In this document: piece after piece, positions 1 through 6,660 of the stretch
Layout of the letters: every line of letters begins with the position of its first letter
Numbering within the stretch: the stretch's first letter is position 1
From: an uncultured Actinomycetes bacterium
GTDB lineage: Bacteria > Actinomycetota > Actinomycetes > Nanopelagicales > Nanopelagicaceae
Assembly (NCBI GenBank): GCA_903852955.1
Contig: CAINSH010000043.1
Coordinates: 1-22,809 of the forward strand
Direction of reading: 5' to 3'
DNA length: 22,809 nucleotides
Notes under the pieces: model-generated
Seen by the model: only the letters and a program-made list of their open reading frames with translations
The model's database searches: none
Told to the model about the DNA's origin: nothing
Program-made: the position numbers and the translations under genes

Positions 1-32
1 AGTGGCATCCTTGCCGCAGTATTAGATGCCAT
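1..32 (-). CDS. tatC: TatC, Sec-independent translocase subunit, N-terminal fragment
   Basis: Only the first ten codons are inside the window; they read MASNTAARMP and run off the left edge. The start ATG lies at 32, ten bases after the tatA stop. A short N-terminus ending in R-M-P fits TatC, where it leads into a conserved 'EHL-ELR' helix, and tatA-tatC is the standard actinobacterial order. TatC is the multi-spanning receptor for twin-arginine signal peptides. The identification rests on context and a very short peptide. A TAnnnT hexamer six bases upstream suggests an extra promoter of its own. Confidence 0.6.
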   Translation of the reverse strand, partial: MASNTAARMP

Positions 33-38
33 AGGCTA

Positions 39-44
39 AATTTA
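39..44 (-). promoter_or_regulatory. Candidate leaderless -10 element for tatC
   Basis: On the minus strand TAAATT is followed by exactly six bases (TAGCCT) and then the tatC ATG. The hexamer includes the tatA stop codon. The spacing matches seven other genes in the window, which would make the start codon the first transcribed base. It is probably additional to read-through from tatA. Confidence 0.4.
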
Positions 45-224
45 TTTGTCGGTTGATTCGCCGCTTGGTTTATTGTCATCCTCCTGGAGTTCCTTGATTT
101 CGCTTTTGAAGATGCGAAGTGAGCGTCCAAGTGAACGTGCAGAATCAGGTAGTCGTTTCGCGCCGAAAAGAACCAGGACAACAACTAGAAGAACAATTAG
201 ATGTGTTGGCTTGAGTGCGTTCAT
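42..224 (-). CDS. tatA: TatA/E family twin-arginine translocase pore subunit
   Basis: A 60-residue protein with the TatA layout: a very short N-terminus, one hydrophobic helix (about residues 8-20), the F-G hinge at 20-21, the A-K-R-L-P motif, an amphipathic helix (about 27-46), and an acidic polar tail. TatA oligomerises in the cytoplasmic membrane to let folded Tat substrates through. Length is short but normal for actinobacterial TatA. The ATG at 224 has a good ribosome site (AAGGAG, seven to eight bases upstream), so unlike many neighbours it is not leaderless. It lies 74 bases after pafC and directly before tatC, matching the pafB-pafC-tatA-tatC order of Mycobacterium. Confidence 0.93.
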   Translation of the reverse strand: MNALKPTHLIVLLVVVLVLFGAKRLPDSARSLGRSLRIFKSEIKELQEDDNKPSGESTDK

Positions 225-280
225 TACTTCTCCTTGATTTAGGTCGGCTTACAACGCTATAGGTTACCCCAGGCTTGTGT

Positions 281-292
281 CCTAGCGCTAGG
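281..292. repeat. Perfect 12-bp palindrome CCTAGCGCTAGG after pafC
   Basis: The 12-mer is its own reverse complement and is flanked by AGGCT (271-275) and AGCCT (296-300), which are also complementary, giving an interrupted longer stem. It lies just past the pafC stop, between pafC and the tatA start. There is no T-run, so it is not a standard intrinsic terminator. It may be a regulator-binding site or an mRNA-end hairpin; function unknown. Confidence 0.4.
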
Positions 293-298
293 CGCAGC

Positions 299-1219
299 CT
301 ATTGAGATTGATAACGATCGAGCATCAGTTGAGACTTTTCACATATTTCTTCCCGTAAATCCAATGGAGTAACTAGTTCGGCGCTACCTGAACTTGCCAA
401 GATACTTCGGATGAGCCATTGGGAAGAAAAGGAATCTTGAGAATAGTCAGAGTTACTTGATTTTTCCTCGGCATCAAATCGCTCTCTCATGAGCCTTAGG
501 CGTGAATTGAATCTAACTGTAAAACTCTGTTTAGCTGCTGCAGAGTCAGTCATCGCAGGTGGTTCATCTGAAACTTTATTGATGCTGGTGCAGGATTGAA
601 TACGATCTAAGCGAAAAACTCTAAAATCTTGTGCAGTTTCGCAAAATGCATAGAGGTATTCAGCGTTTTCATCGACCCGAAGCTCAAGCGGTCTTACTAA
701 TCGTTGTGAAATTTCATCTCGATAGATTGAATAATAAGAAATATCGAGGGCGTGCTTTCGAACTATGGCAGTTTCTATTTCAGCACGCATAGAAGCTGGG
801 ATGTTGCTGATAGCCCTTAATTTTGAAGTGATCCGAGAACTCTTAGATAAACGTTGGCCAAGAATTTCGATATTTTGCTTCAGCGCACTATCGGTCGGCA
901 AGGATTGTGACAGCAAATCCAACCCCATAATCAGGGCTACTTGTTCCTCTAGGTTAAGTGTTCTTGGTGATTGCAATGTTTCAGCGTTTTGAATAGTCAC
1001 AAATCCAGATTCAAAAGATAGATCCATCAGCTCAAGTGCTGTGTATCCCGGCAAACCACACATCCACAGAGTCGTTAAGTCTGAAACCATCTGCTTGGGT
1101 GAAACATCAAAGGCAGCGGCTAACTCCTTCACACTGATTCCCTGGTTGGCAGTAATAAATGGCACAAGAGCCAGCAGACGTTCGGTTTCGGCGAGTGCGG
1201 TTGGTTTGTTTTTAACCAT
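299..1219 (-). CDS. pafC: PafC, WYL-domain transcriptional regulator (partner of PafB)
   Basis: About 306 residues. The N-terminus is a winged-helix DNA-binding region (VKELAAAFDVSPKQMVSDL around residues 34-52), followed by a linker and a WYL ligand-sensing domain ending in the R-V-F-R-L-D-R-I strand typical of the family. PafB and PafC together activate the LexA-independent DNA-damage response in mycobacteria. The start used is the ATG at 1219, which overlaps the pafB stop by eight bases and begins MVKNKPTALAETERLLAL; an upstream in-frame start at 1249 would add ten residues lying inside pafB. Coupled translation with pafB is likely. The canonical WYL tripeptide is diverged here (E-Y-L-Y). 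Confidence 0.9.
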   Translation of the reverse strand: MVKNKPTALAETERLLALVPFITANQGISVKELAAAFDVSPKQMVSDLTTLWMCGLPGYTALELMDLSFESGFVTIQNAETLQSPRTLNLEEQVALIMGLDLLSQSLPTDSALKQNIEILGQRLSKSSRITSKLRAISNIPASMRAEIETAIVRKHALDISYYSIYRDEISQRLVRPLELRVDENAEYLYAFCETAQDFRVFRLDRIQSCTSINKVSDEPPAMTDSAAAKQSFTVRFNSRLRLMRERFDAEEKSSNSDYSQDSFSSQWLIRSILASSGSAELVTPLDLREEICEKSQLMLDRYQSQ

Positions 1220-2153
1220 GTATCCGCACCAGCTCTTTGAGGTTATCAATGACCTTGCCGCGGATATCTGCCGGCTCCTTCACCACCACATCGTCTAAAT
1301 GCCAAAGAACAGTGTCGATAAAGGTCTCTGTATCGCCGTAGGCAATTTCAATCCGATCCCACTCCCCTAAATCTTTTATTGAGTGAGCAACCTTGCGCAA
1401 CGTTGCAGCTTTGCCTTTACGAATATCCAAAACTGCAAGTTTTTCAGGTTCTTCTGAATCCATATTTTCAAAAAGGTCAAAGCCGTCCGGTACAGCAAAT
1501 CGATTTGGCTTGCCAGCGGTTTCTATTTGACTTGCAACCCGATCCATTCTAAAAGTACGTAACTCCTTCTTTTCTTGATCCAAACCCGTGAAATACCAGT
1601 GCCCGTTTCGAACGCCCACTGCGTAAGGGGCGATTTCACGGCGTTTAGCAATCAAATCAACTGAAAAATATTCAAAAACCACATGTGTTTGGTTTGCAAT
1701 GGCTTGAAGAACGGTTTCTAACTCCTCATTCATCAGAGTTATTCTCGGAGCTAATGTTGGAATGGCAGCAAGATCTGACTCGATCCCCATTGATTTCAAT
1801 TTAAGTAGTGCAGTATGCGCGCCTGAATCCAACGCCGCACCATTCCATGCTTGGGCAGCTAAGGATAAAAGCGCAATATCTGTCCCTGATATCTCACCAA
1901 GATCTAATGCATAATTCTCAGGCTTAATGCGATAGCCAGCTTCATCATTAAATAATGGATCTAGTCCACCAACTTCGATTTCTATCCCCAAAGTGCGTAA
2001 GTCATCCTTATCGCGCTCAAACATTCGCTCTTTAGATTCTTCGTTACCTTCGTAGCCTTCAATGCTTCGAAAGATTTCACTCTTAGTCAGATATCGCTTA
2101 GTGGCTAGCAAAGCGATAGTCAGATTTACTAAGCGCTCACTCTTCCGCGACAC
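1212..2153 (-). CDS. pafB: PafB, WYL-domain transcriptional regulator
   Basis: About 313 residues starting V-S-R-K-S-E-R-L-V-N-L, the usual beginning of actinobacterial PafB. It has an N-terminal HTH (about residues 1-60, with R-Y-L-T-K-S-E-I-F), a middle linker, and a WYL domain (W-Y-F variant, then T-F-R-M-D-R). It acts with PafC as a heterodimeric activator of DNA repair genes. I chose the GTG at 2153, which has AAGG about seven bases upstream; a TTG at 2189 would add twelve residues inside trmI. Even with the short start the gene overlaps trmI by 17 bases, so it is expressed from the trmI transcript. The Pup-proteasome genes that usually lie just upstream are absent. Confidence 0.92.
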   Translation of the reverse strand: MSRKSERLVNLTIALLATKRYLTKSEIFRSIEGYEGNEESKERMFERDKDDLRTLGIEIEVGGLDPLFNDEAGYRIKPENYALDLGEISGTDIALLSLAAQAWNGAALDSGAHTALLKLKSMGIESDLAAIPTLAPRITLMNEELETVLQAIANQTHVVFEYFSVDLIAKRREIAPYAVGVRNGHWYFTGLDQEKKELRTFRMDRVASQIETAGKPNRFAVPDGFDLFENMDSEEPEKLAVLDIRKGKAATLRKVAHSIKDLGEWDRIEIAYGDTETFIDTVLWHLDDVVVKEPADIRGKVIDNLKELVRIHG

Positions 2154-2988
2154 CGTATGCACCTTTTGATGGTCGACGTCTGCGAGCAAGAACTTCTACA
2201 CCTGGCGCCATTCTTCGGCTCTGAATGAGAAAACCTGTATGACCAATCATTCTTTGTTGCGGGCGAACGGCTAAGCCTTCATGGTGCCAACCACGAACTA
2301 AAGTTTCACTACTTTCGGGTTCAGTAAATCTTCCATCCTCTTTAATGGCTTCGGCAGTAGCTGACAACTGAGTTGTTGTTGCTACGTAAGCCATGAAAAC
2401 TCCTCCTGGACGAAGTGCATGTGCTGCCGTATCTATGCATTCCCAAGGAGCAAGCATGTCAAGAATCACTCGATCAAACTCACTTTCAAAACTTTGATCC
2501 TGTAGGTCGCCTACGGTTAAAGTCCAATTTGAAATATCATCATTGAAATAATGGGAAACATTCGAACGTGCGTTTTCGGCAAAATCAGCACGACGTTCAA
2601 CCGAATGAACTGTTCCATTTTCGCCAACAGCTCGTAGTAATGAGATTGTAAGAGCCCCGCTCCCAACGCCGGCTTCTAAGACACGTGCACCAGGAAAAAC
2701 ATCAGCCAACCCAATAATCATCGCGGCATCTTTTGGATAAACAATCGTTGCTCCGCGTGGCATTGTTAAAACGTAATCAGCAAGTAATGGCTTAAAGGCG
2801 GTAAATTTCAAACCTGCCGTGGTGCTAACTACTGAACCTTCAGGCATTCCGATCAAATCATCGTGGGTTATCCAGCCCTTGTGCGTATGCCATTCTTTTC
2901 CGGGCGTAATCGTAAAGCTATAAAGCTTTCCTTTAGGATCGGTGAGTTGAATCCGATCGCCCTCTGCGAAAAAACCTTGATTAGACAC
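2137..2988 (-). CDS. trmI: tRNA (adenine-58-N1)-methyltransferase TrmI
   Basis: 283 residues, normal for bacterial TrmI. An N-terminal beta-barrel region (about 1-75) precedes a class I SAM-dependent fold: motif I E-A-G-V-G-S-G-A-L at 105-113, an acidic E-R after strand 2 (131-132), G-D-L at 160-162, and D-M-L-A-P-W after strand 4 (177-182). It forms m1A58 in the T-loop of tRNA. The Mycobacterium orthologue is Rv2118c. The GTG start at 2988 lacks a Shine-Dalgarno sequence but has TAAGAT six bases upstream, so the mRNA is probably leaderless. It heads the trmI-pafB-pafC operon and diverges from the RecB-like nuclease, as Rv2118c does from Rv2119. Confidence 0.95.
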   Translation of the reverse strand: MSNQGFFAEGDRIQLTDPKGKLYSFTITPGKEWHTHKGWITHDDLIGMPEGSVVSTTAGLKFTAFKPLLADYVLTMPRGATIVYPKDAAMIIGLADVFPGARVLEAGVGSGALTISLLRAVGENGTVHSVERRADFAENARSNVSHYFNDDISNWTLTVGDLQDQSFESEFDRVILDMLAPWECIDTAAHALRPGGVFMAYVATTTQLSATAEAIKEDGRFTEPESSETLVRGWHHEGLAVRPQQRMIGHTGFLIQSRRMAPGVEVLARRRRPSKGAYGVAEE

Positions 2989-2994
2989 GGGAGC

Positions 2995-3000
2995 ATCTTA
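2995..3000 (-). promoter_or_regulatory. Leaderless -10 element of the trmI-pafBC operon
   Basis: TAAGAT on the minus strand, then six bases (GCTCCC), then the trmI GTG. No ribosome-binding sequence fits between. It is the only obvious promoter for trmI-pafB-pafC. Confidence 0.6.
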
Positions 3001-3026
3001 GGTCAAATAACAGGGCTAAGTGCGGG

Positions 3027-3032
3027 TATGTT
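3027..3032 (+). promoter_or_regulatory. Candidate -10 element of the RecB-like nuclease
   Basis: TATGTT ends seven bases before the GTG at 3040, close to the leaderless spacing seen elsewhere. It overlaps the alternative ATG at 3028, so only one of the two readings can be right. Confidence 0.35.
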
Positions 3033-3039
3033 GCCGTAC

Positions 3040-3801
3040 GTGAGTACCGAACCGTTACGCCTATCTCCCAGTCGAGTCAGTGAATTTGAAAACTGTCCTC
3101 AACTGTATAAATACCGCGTCATCGATCAACTTCCTCAACCACCTTCTTTAGATGCAGAACGTGGCACCTTGGTCCACACCGTACTCCATGATCTTTTTGA
3201 AAATCCGGCGCAATCTAGAACCCCAGAAACTGCAATCGAATTGTTGCCTTCGCGCTGGTTAGCGCAGCAAGAAGAAAAACCGGAACTTTTCGAAATGATT
3301 ACAAGTGAAAAGGAGTGGTTAGATCGCGCTGAAGCTCTGTTGCGCACCTACTTCACACTTGAGAATCCTTCGCAATTCGAAGCTACTCACCGTGAACTAC
3401 ATCTAGAAAATGACTTATCGCAAGAGATTTACCTCCATGGTTATGTAGACCGACTAGATGTTGCACCAACGGGTGAAGTTCGCATCATTGACTACAAAAC
3501 AGGTAAAGCGCCTAAGCCAGCGTGGGAAGAAAAAGCTCTCTTTCAACTGAGAGTTTATGCCCTCTTATACTTTAAAACTCATAATGTATTACCACGCCTG
3601 CTGCAGCTAATCTATTTAGGTGATGGAAAACTAGTTAAAAGTACGCCAACTCTTAGTGATTTGGCCGCAACAGAAAAGATACTAATCCGAGTGGCAAAAG
3701 ATATATCGGCTTCTATGGAAAAAGATTATTGGCCACCTAAACCAAGTCGCTTATGCGATTGGTGTTTCTTCAAAAGCATTTGTCCGGCGCATAATAATTA
3801 A
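3040..3801 (+). CDS. RecB-family PD-(D/E)XK exonuclease with AddB-type Fe-S cysteines
   Basis: About 253 residues. Nuclease motifs appear in order: G-T-L-V-H (H46), G-Y-V-D-R-L-D (D137), I-I-D-Y-K-T-G (D151, K153) and Q-L-R-V-Y. Four cysteines, C19 near the N-terminus and C239, C242, C248 at the C-terminus (C-x2-C-x5-C), match the iron-sulfur staple of AddB and Cas4 nucleases. There is no helicase domain, so this is a stand-alone nuclease like Rv2119. I prefer the GTG at 3040 (begins VSTEPLRLSPSR) because a -10 lies seven bases upstream; an ATG at 3028 adds four residues. It diverges from trmI and its stop interlocks with that of the HAD gene. Its substrate is unknown; DNA repair is the likely setting. 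Confidence 0.85.
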   Translation: MSTEPLRLSPSRVSEFENCPQLYKYRVIDQLPQPPSLDAERGTLVHTVLHDLFENPAQSRTPETAIELLPSRWLAQQEEKPELFEMITSEKEWLDRAEALLRTYFTLENPSQFEATHRELHLENDLSQEIYLHGYVDRLDVAPTGEVRIIDYKTGKAPKPAWEEKALFQLRVYALLYFKTHNVLPRLLQLIYLGDGKLVKSTPTLSDLAATEKILIRVAKDISASMEKDYWPPKPSRLCDWCFFKSICPAHNN

Positions 3802-4469
3802 ATTGGATATGTGAAATCCAACCAGAGTTTTCCAAGCAGATCATAAGAGATTTTCTCTAAGGATTTTATTGAGCGAACTCGCGCACTCTCTTCAACCGTT
3901 ACTAAATGAGGGACTGCGATTAGCCAAGCCCCACTAGTAGTTGCTGCCGCTACGCCAGTCAAAGAATCCTCAAAAACAAGACAATCTCTGATATCGCTCC
4001 CAGTTATAGTTGCAGCTTTTAGGTAGGCATCAGGGTGTGGCTTTGTTTGGGTGACATCATCACTTGAGATCGAAAATGGGAAAAGGTCAGAGCCGACATT
4101 TGAAAGAACGGCATCTACGATAATTCGCGGACTAGCTGATACGAGTCCAGTCTTTACTCCATGGCTTTGCAAAGATTTCACTAGCTCGTAAGCGCCAGGC
4201 ATTAGTGGTGTTTGGCTCAGCATTTTTGCTGCCTGCACAGCAATGAGTTTTTCGGTGAAAAACAAAGGAGTTTGGGCGTTGCCACACTTGTTGTGCATGT
4301 ATTCACCCACCCGACTAAGTGGCCCACCTAAACAGGCAACTTGATCTTCCAGCCGCCATTGGTAACCATATTCTGCGGTTATTTCTCGCTCGGATTCAAG
4401 CCATTGCGGTTCAGAGTCAACTAAGAGTCCATCCATATCGAAAAATATGGCATCAAAAAAGGGTTTCAC
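3798..4469 (-). CDS. HAD-superfamily phosphatase, beta-phosphoglucomutase-like
   Basis: About 223 residues with the full HAD subfamily IA motif set: F-D-M-D-G-L-L-V-D-S near the N-terminus (nucleophile and acid aspartates plus the start of the cap), V-S-A-S-P for motif II, K-P-H-P-D for motif III, and V-F-E-D-S-L-T-G-V for motif IV. A helical cap fills residues about 20-80. It probably hydrolyses a small phosphorylated metabolite or isomerises a sugar phosphate; the substrate cannot be read from sequence. The GTG at 4469 has GGAG five bases upstream and is preferred; a TTG at 4511 would add fourteen residues with no family support. Its stop overlaps that of the nuclease in a shared TTAA, and it diverges from the PAC2 gene. 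Confidence 0.85.
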   Translation of the reverse strand: MKPFFDAIFFDMDGLLVDSEPQWLESEREITAEYGYQWRLEDQVACLGGPLSRVGEYMHNKCGNAQTPLFFTEKLIAVQAAKMLSQTPLMPGAYELVKSLQSHGVKTGLVSASPRIIVDAVLSNVGSDLFPFSISSDDVTQTKPHPDAYLKAATITGSDIRDCLVFEDSLTGVAAATTSGAWLIAVPHLVTVEESARVRSIKSLEKISYDLLGKLWLDFTYPI

Positions 4470-4516
4470 GACGACTCCGGATTTCCCTGCAACAGTTGGC
4501 AGATTTTGCAAAGGTT

Positions 4517-4522
4517 ACCCTA
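4517..4522 (-). promoter_or_regulatory. Candidate -10 element of the HAD hydrolase gene
   Basis: TAGGGT on the minus strand, about 47 bases before the GTG start; an overlapping TAACCT (4512-4517) is an alternative. It almost abuts the PAC2 -10 on the other strand, so the two promoters may interfere. Confidence 0.35.
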
Positions 4523-4526
4523 AGGT
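4521..4526 (+). promoter_or_regulatory. Candidate -10 element of the PAC2 gene
   Basis: TAAGGT followed by eight bases and the ATG at 4535. The predicted leader is two bases or none, and no Shine-Dalgarno sequence is present. Confidence 0.4.
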
Positions 4527-4534
4527 TTAACCCT

Positions 4535-5398
4535 ATGGAGATTCACCACATTCCTGCGCTGAGAAATCCAATCATGGTGTTGGGGTTTTCAGGATGGAAT
4601 GATGCCGGTGAAGCCGCGACAGGAACAATCGAGCATCTTTTATCAGTTTGGCAAGATGTAGATAATGAAGTAGTTCCAGAATTAATAGCAGATATTGAAT
4701 CTGAAGATTATTACGATTTCCAAGTGAATCGCCCGCATATCTTTGTAGATGATTCTCAGATACGAAATATCACTTGGCCAACTACGGAAATATTTGGTAT
4801 TGCACTTCCGCACTTTGACCGTGATTTAGTAATTGTTAAGGGTACTGAACCGTCAATGCGCTGGAAAACATTTGTCCGTGAAATTTTAGATTTGGCAGAT
4901 GACTTAGAAGTATCCCTCGTTATTACGTTGGGATCATTGCTTGCAGATGTGCCACATTCACGTCCTATTGGAGTAAGTGGTAGCGGGGCACATCCTGAAA
5001 TAGCTACGCGTTTAGGTGTAGAAGTTTCCAGATATGAAGGACCAACTGGAATCTTAGGAATTATTGGTGATGCCTGTATGCGTAGAGGAATTGATGCCAT
5101 TTCATTATGGGCTGCCATTCCACATTACGCATCGTCATCGCCTTCTCCAAAAGCGAGTTTAGCTCTAGTTAACGCTTTAGAAGATTTTCTAGATGTTGAT
5201 ATCCCACTTGCAGATTTGGCCGAGGCCGCTGACGAATGGGAAAAGGATGTAACCGAAATGGCTAAAGAAGATAGTGATGTTGCCGAGTACGTGAAGGCTC
5301 TTGAAGATTCCAAGGACGCGGCTGAACTACCTGATGTTTCGGGTGATTCCATCGCTAAAGAGTTTGAAAGATATTTGCGCAGAAGGAATAAGGATTAG
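4535..5398 (+). CDS. PAC2 family protein (proteasome-assembly-chaperone-like fold)
   Basis: 287 residues starting MEIHHIPALRNPIMVLGFSG, the usual opening of actinobacterial PAC2 proteins (PF09754; Rv2125 is the mycobacterial member). The V-L-G-F-S-G-W-N-D-A-G motif and the P-T-G-I-L-G-I and S-L-W-A-A-I-P-H-Y segments belong to the core fold, which resembles purine nucleoside phosphorylases. The acidic helical C-terminus ending F-E-R-Y-L-R-R-R is also typical. Biochemical function is unknown; the name comes from the eukaryotic chaperone. Reading frame continues upstream to 4319, but that part overlaps the HAD gene and looks non-family. It converges on mshC with interlocked stops (TTAG). Confidence 0.9.
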   Translation: MEIHHIPALRNPIMVLGFSGWNDAGEAATGTIEHLLSVWQDVDNEVVPELIADIESEDYYDFQVNRPHIFVDDSQIRNITWPTTEIFGIALPHFDRDLVIVKGTEPSMRWKTFVREILDLADDLEVSLVITLGSLLADVPHSRPIGVSGSGAHPEIATRLGVEVSRYEGPTGILGIIGDACMRRGIDAISLWAAIPHYASSSPSPKASLALVNALEDFLDVDIPLADLAEAADEWEKDVTEMAKEDSDVAEYVKALEDSKDAAELPDVSGDSIAKEFERYLRRRNKD

Positions 5399-6636
5399 AA
5401 ACTAAGCCCAAGAAGAGCATCAAGGATGGTTACTAAATCTTGCTTATCTCCCCCGTTTTCCCCGGCTAGAGTTGCAGACGCCCATTGATCTATTGAATTC
5501 AATGCCCTGGCAGTATTTAGATCTTGAGCCAAGCAGTCAATTATCTCGCTAATAACAGTTTGAGTTGGAGCACAATTATTTGACATAAGTGCTTGCTTGA
5601 TTTGTGCAATTCGATTTTGGGCCGTTTCCAAAACAGCTTGGCTCCACATTCGATCATTTCGGTAGTGATCTGACATGAGCGCGAATCGAATAGCCATTGG
5701 ATCAACGCCACTATCTACCAGAGTTGAAACAAAAACTAAGTTCCCTTTGCTCTTGCTCATTTTTTCACCATCTAAACCAATCATCGCGCTGTGCACATAG
5801 TGCTCTGCCAATTCTTTACCAGTGATTACACGTGCCTGCGATGCGCACATTTCATGGTGAGGAAAAATCAAGTCACTTCCACCTCCCTGAATATCGATGC
5901 AGGTTTGTTCATCGGCTAAGGGTTGCAAGTATTTAAGTGCAATTGCCGTGCACTCTATGTGCCAACCGGGGCGACCTAATCCATGTATTGATGGCCATCC
6001 AGGTTCATCCTCGCGCTTTGCCATCCAAACTAAACAATCCAAAGGATCAATTTTTCCTGCAAGAGTTGGATCCCCGCCGCGTTCAGAGAAAATTTTCGCC
6101 ATTTCAGCCTTGTCCAAATGGGAAAGTTTGCCGAACTCGGAAGAAGAGTAGTTCTTGAAGTAGAGATCATTTTCTATCGGGTAAATGGTTCCAGCTTCTT
6201 GAAGAGCTGAAATTGATTGCGTTACCAAATCAATTGCTTCAACTGCGCCAATGTAATGATCAGGAGGCAAGATTCGAAGATTGACCATATCTGAGCGAAA
6301 AAGATCGATTTGGGATAACGCCAATTCTTGCCAATCAACTTTGTCGCGTTTTGCGCGCTCCAAAAGCGGATCATCAATATCTGTAATATTTTGAACGTAT
6401 TTAACAGTTGAGCCCTGAGCGCGTAAGTATCGGTTGATTAAATCGAAAGTTAAGTAAGTTGCAGCATGACCCAAATGCGTTGCGTCATATGGAGTGATAC
6501 CGCAAACATACATTCGATAAACGTCTTTCACTTTAATATCTTCAATTTTCAATGACTTTGAATCGGTCAACTTTAAAACTGGCAATACTCTCTCTTGCGC
6601 TAGTGCGGGAACATCGATTCCAGGCCAGGATTTCAT
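5395..6636 (-). CDS. mshC: MshC, cysteine:glucosaminyl-inositol ligase of mycothiol synthesis
   Basis: 413 residues, the expected MshC length, and related to class I cysteinyl-tRNA synthetase without its full C-terminus. Visible motifs: zinc and substrate Cys45 in M-Y-V-C-G-I-T-P, H-L-G-H at 54-57, W-H-I-E-C, H-H-E-M-C, and K-M-S-K-S at 292-296. It joins cysteine to GlcN-Ins using ATP, the penultimate step of mycothiol synthesis. The extended N-terminus (W-P-G-I-D-V-P followed by L-K-L-T-D) is an MshC feature absent from CysS. The ATG at 6636 has TATCAT six bases upstream, so mshC has its own leaderless promoter although it follows the phosphatase/DUF3090/SCO1664 operon by only 24 bases. Confidence 0.96.
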   Translation of the reverse strand: MKSWPGIDVPALAQERVLPVLKLTDSKSLKIEDIKVKDVYRMYVCGITPYDATHLGHAATYLTFDLINRYLRAQGSTVKYVQNITDIDDPLLERAKRDKVDWQELALSQIDLFRSDMVNLRILPPDHYIGAVEAIDLVTQSISALQEAGTIYPIENDLYFKNYSSSEFGKLSHLDKAEMAKIFSERGGDPTLAGKIDPLDCLVWMAKREDEPGWPSIHGLGRPGWHIECTAIALKYLQPLADEQTCIDIQGGGSDLIFPHHEMCASQARVITGKELAEHYVHSAMIGLDGEKMSKSKGNLVFVSTLVDSGVDPMAIRFALMSDHYRNDRMWSQAVLETAQNRIAQIKQALMSNNCAPTQTVISEIIDCLAQDLNTARALNSIDQWASATLAGENGGDKQDLVTILDALLGLSF

Positions 6637-6642
6637 GGGTAA

Positions 6643-6648
6643 ATGATA
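6643..6648 (-). promoter_or_regulatory. Leaderless -10 element of mshC
   Basis: TATCAT, six bases (TTACCC), then ATG on the minus strand. It lies in the 24-base gap after the SCO1664-family gene, so mshC can be transcribed independently of the operon upstream. Confidence 0.55.
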
Positions 6649-6660
6649 GTTACTTTCAGG

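Noticed and set aside
46..60. TTGTCGGTTGATTC resembling the PafBC-dependent promoter box TTGTCrGTG
   Set aside because: It lies inside the tatA coding region on the opposite strand with no gene start downstream at the right distance.
2863..3027. N-terminal extension of the RecB-like nuclease
   Set aside because: It overlaps the start of trmI on the other strand and does not resemble the family; homologues begin close to the L-S-P-S-R motif.
4319..4534. N-terminal extension of the PAC2 gene
   Set aside because: It runs antisense through the HAD gene; the family start MEIHHIPALRNP at 4535 and an adjacent -10 make the shorter form correct.
5395..6636. Cysteinyl-tRNA synthetase
   Set aside because: The class I catalytic core is shared, but the N-terminal W-P-G-I-D-V-P extension, length of 413 and the neighbouring families point to MshC.
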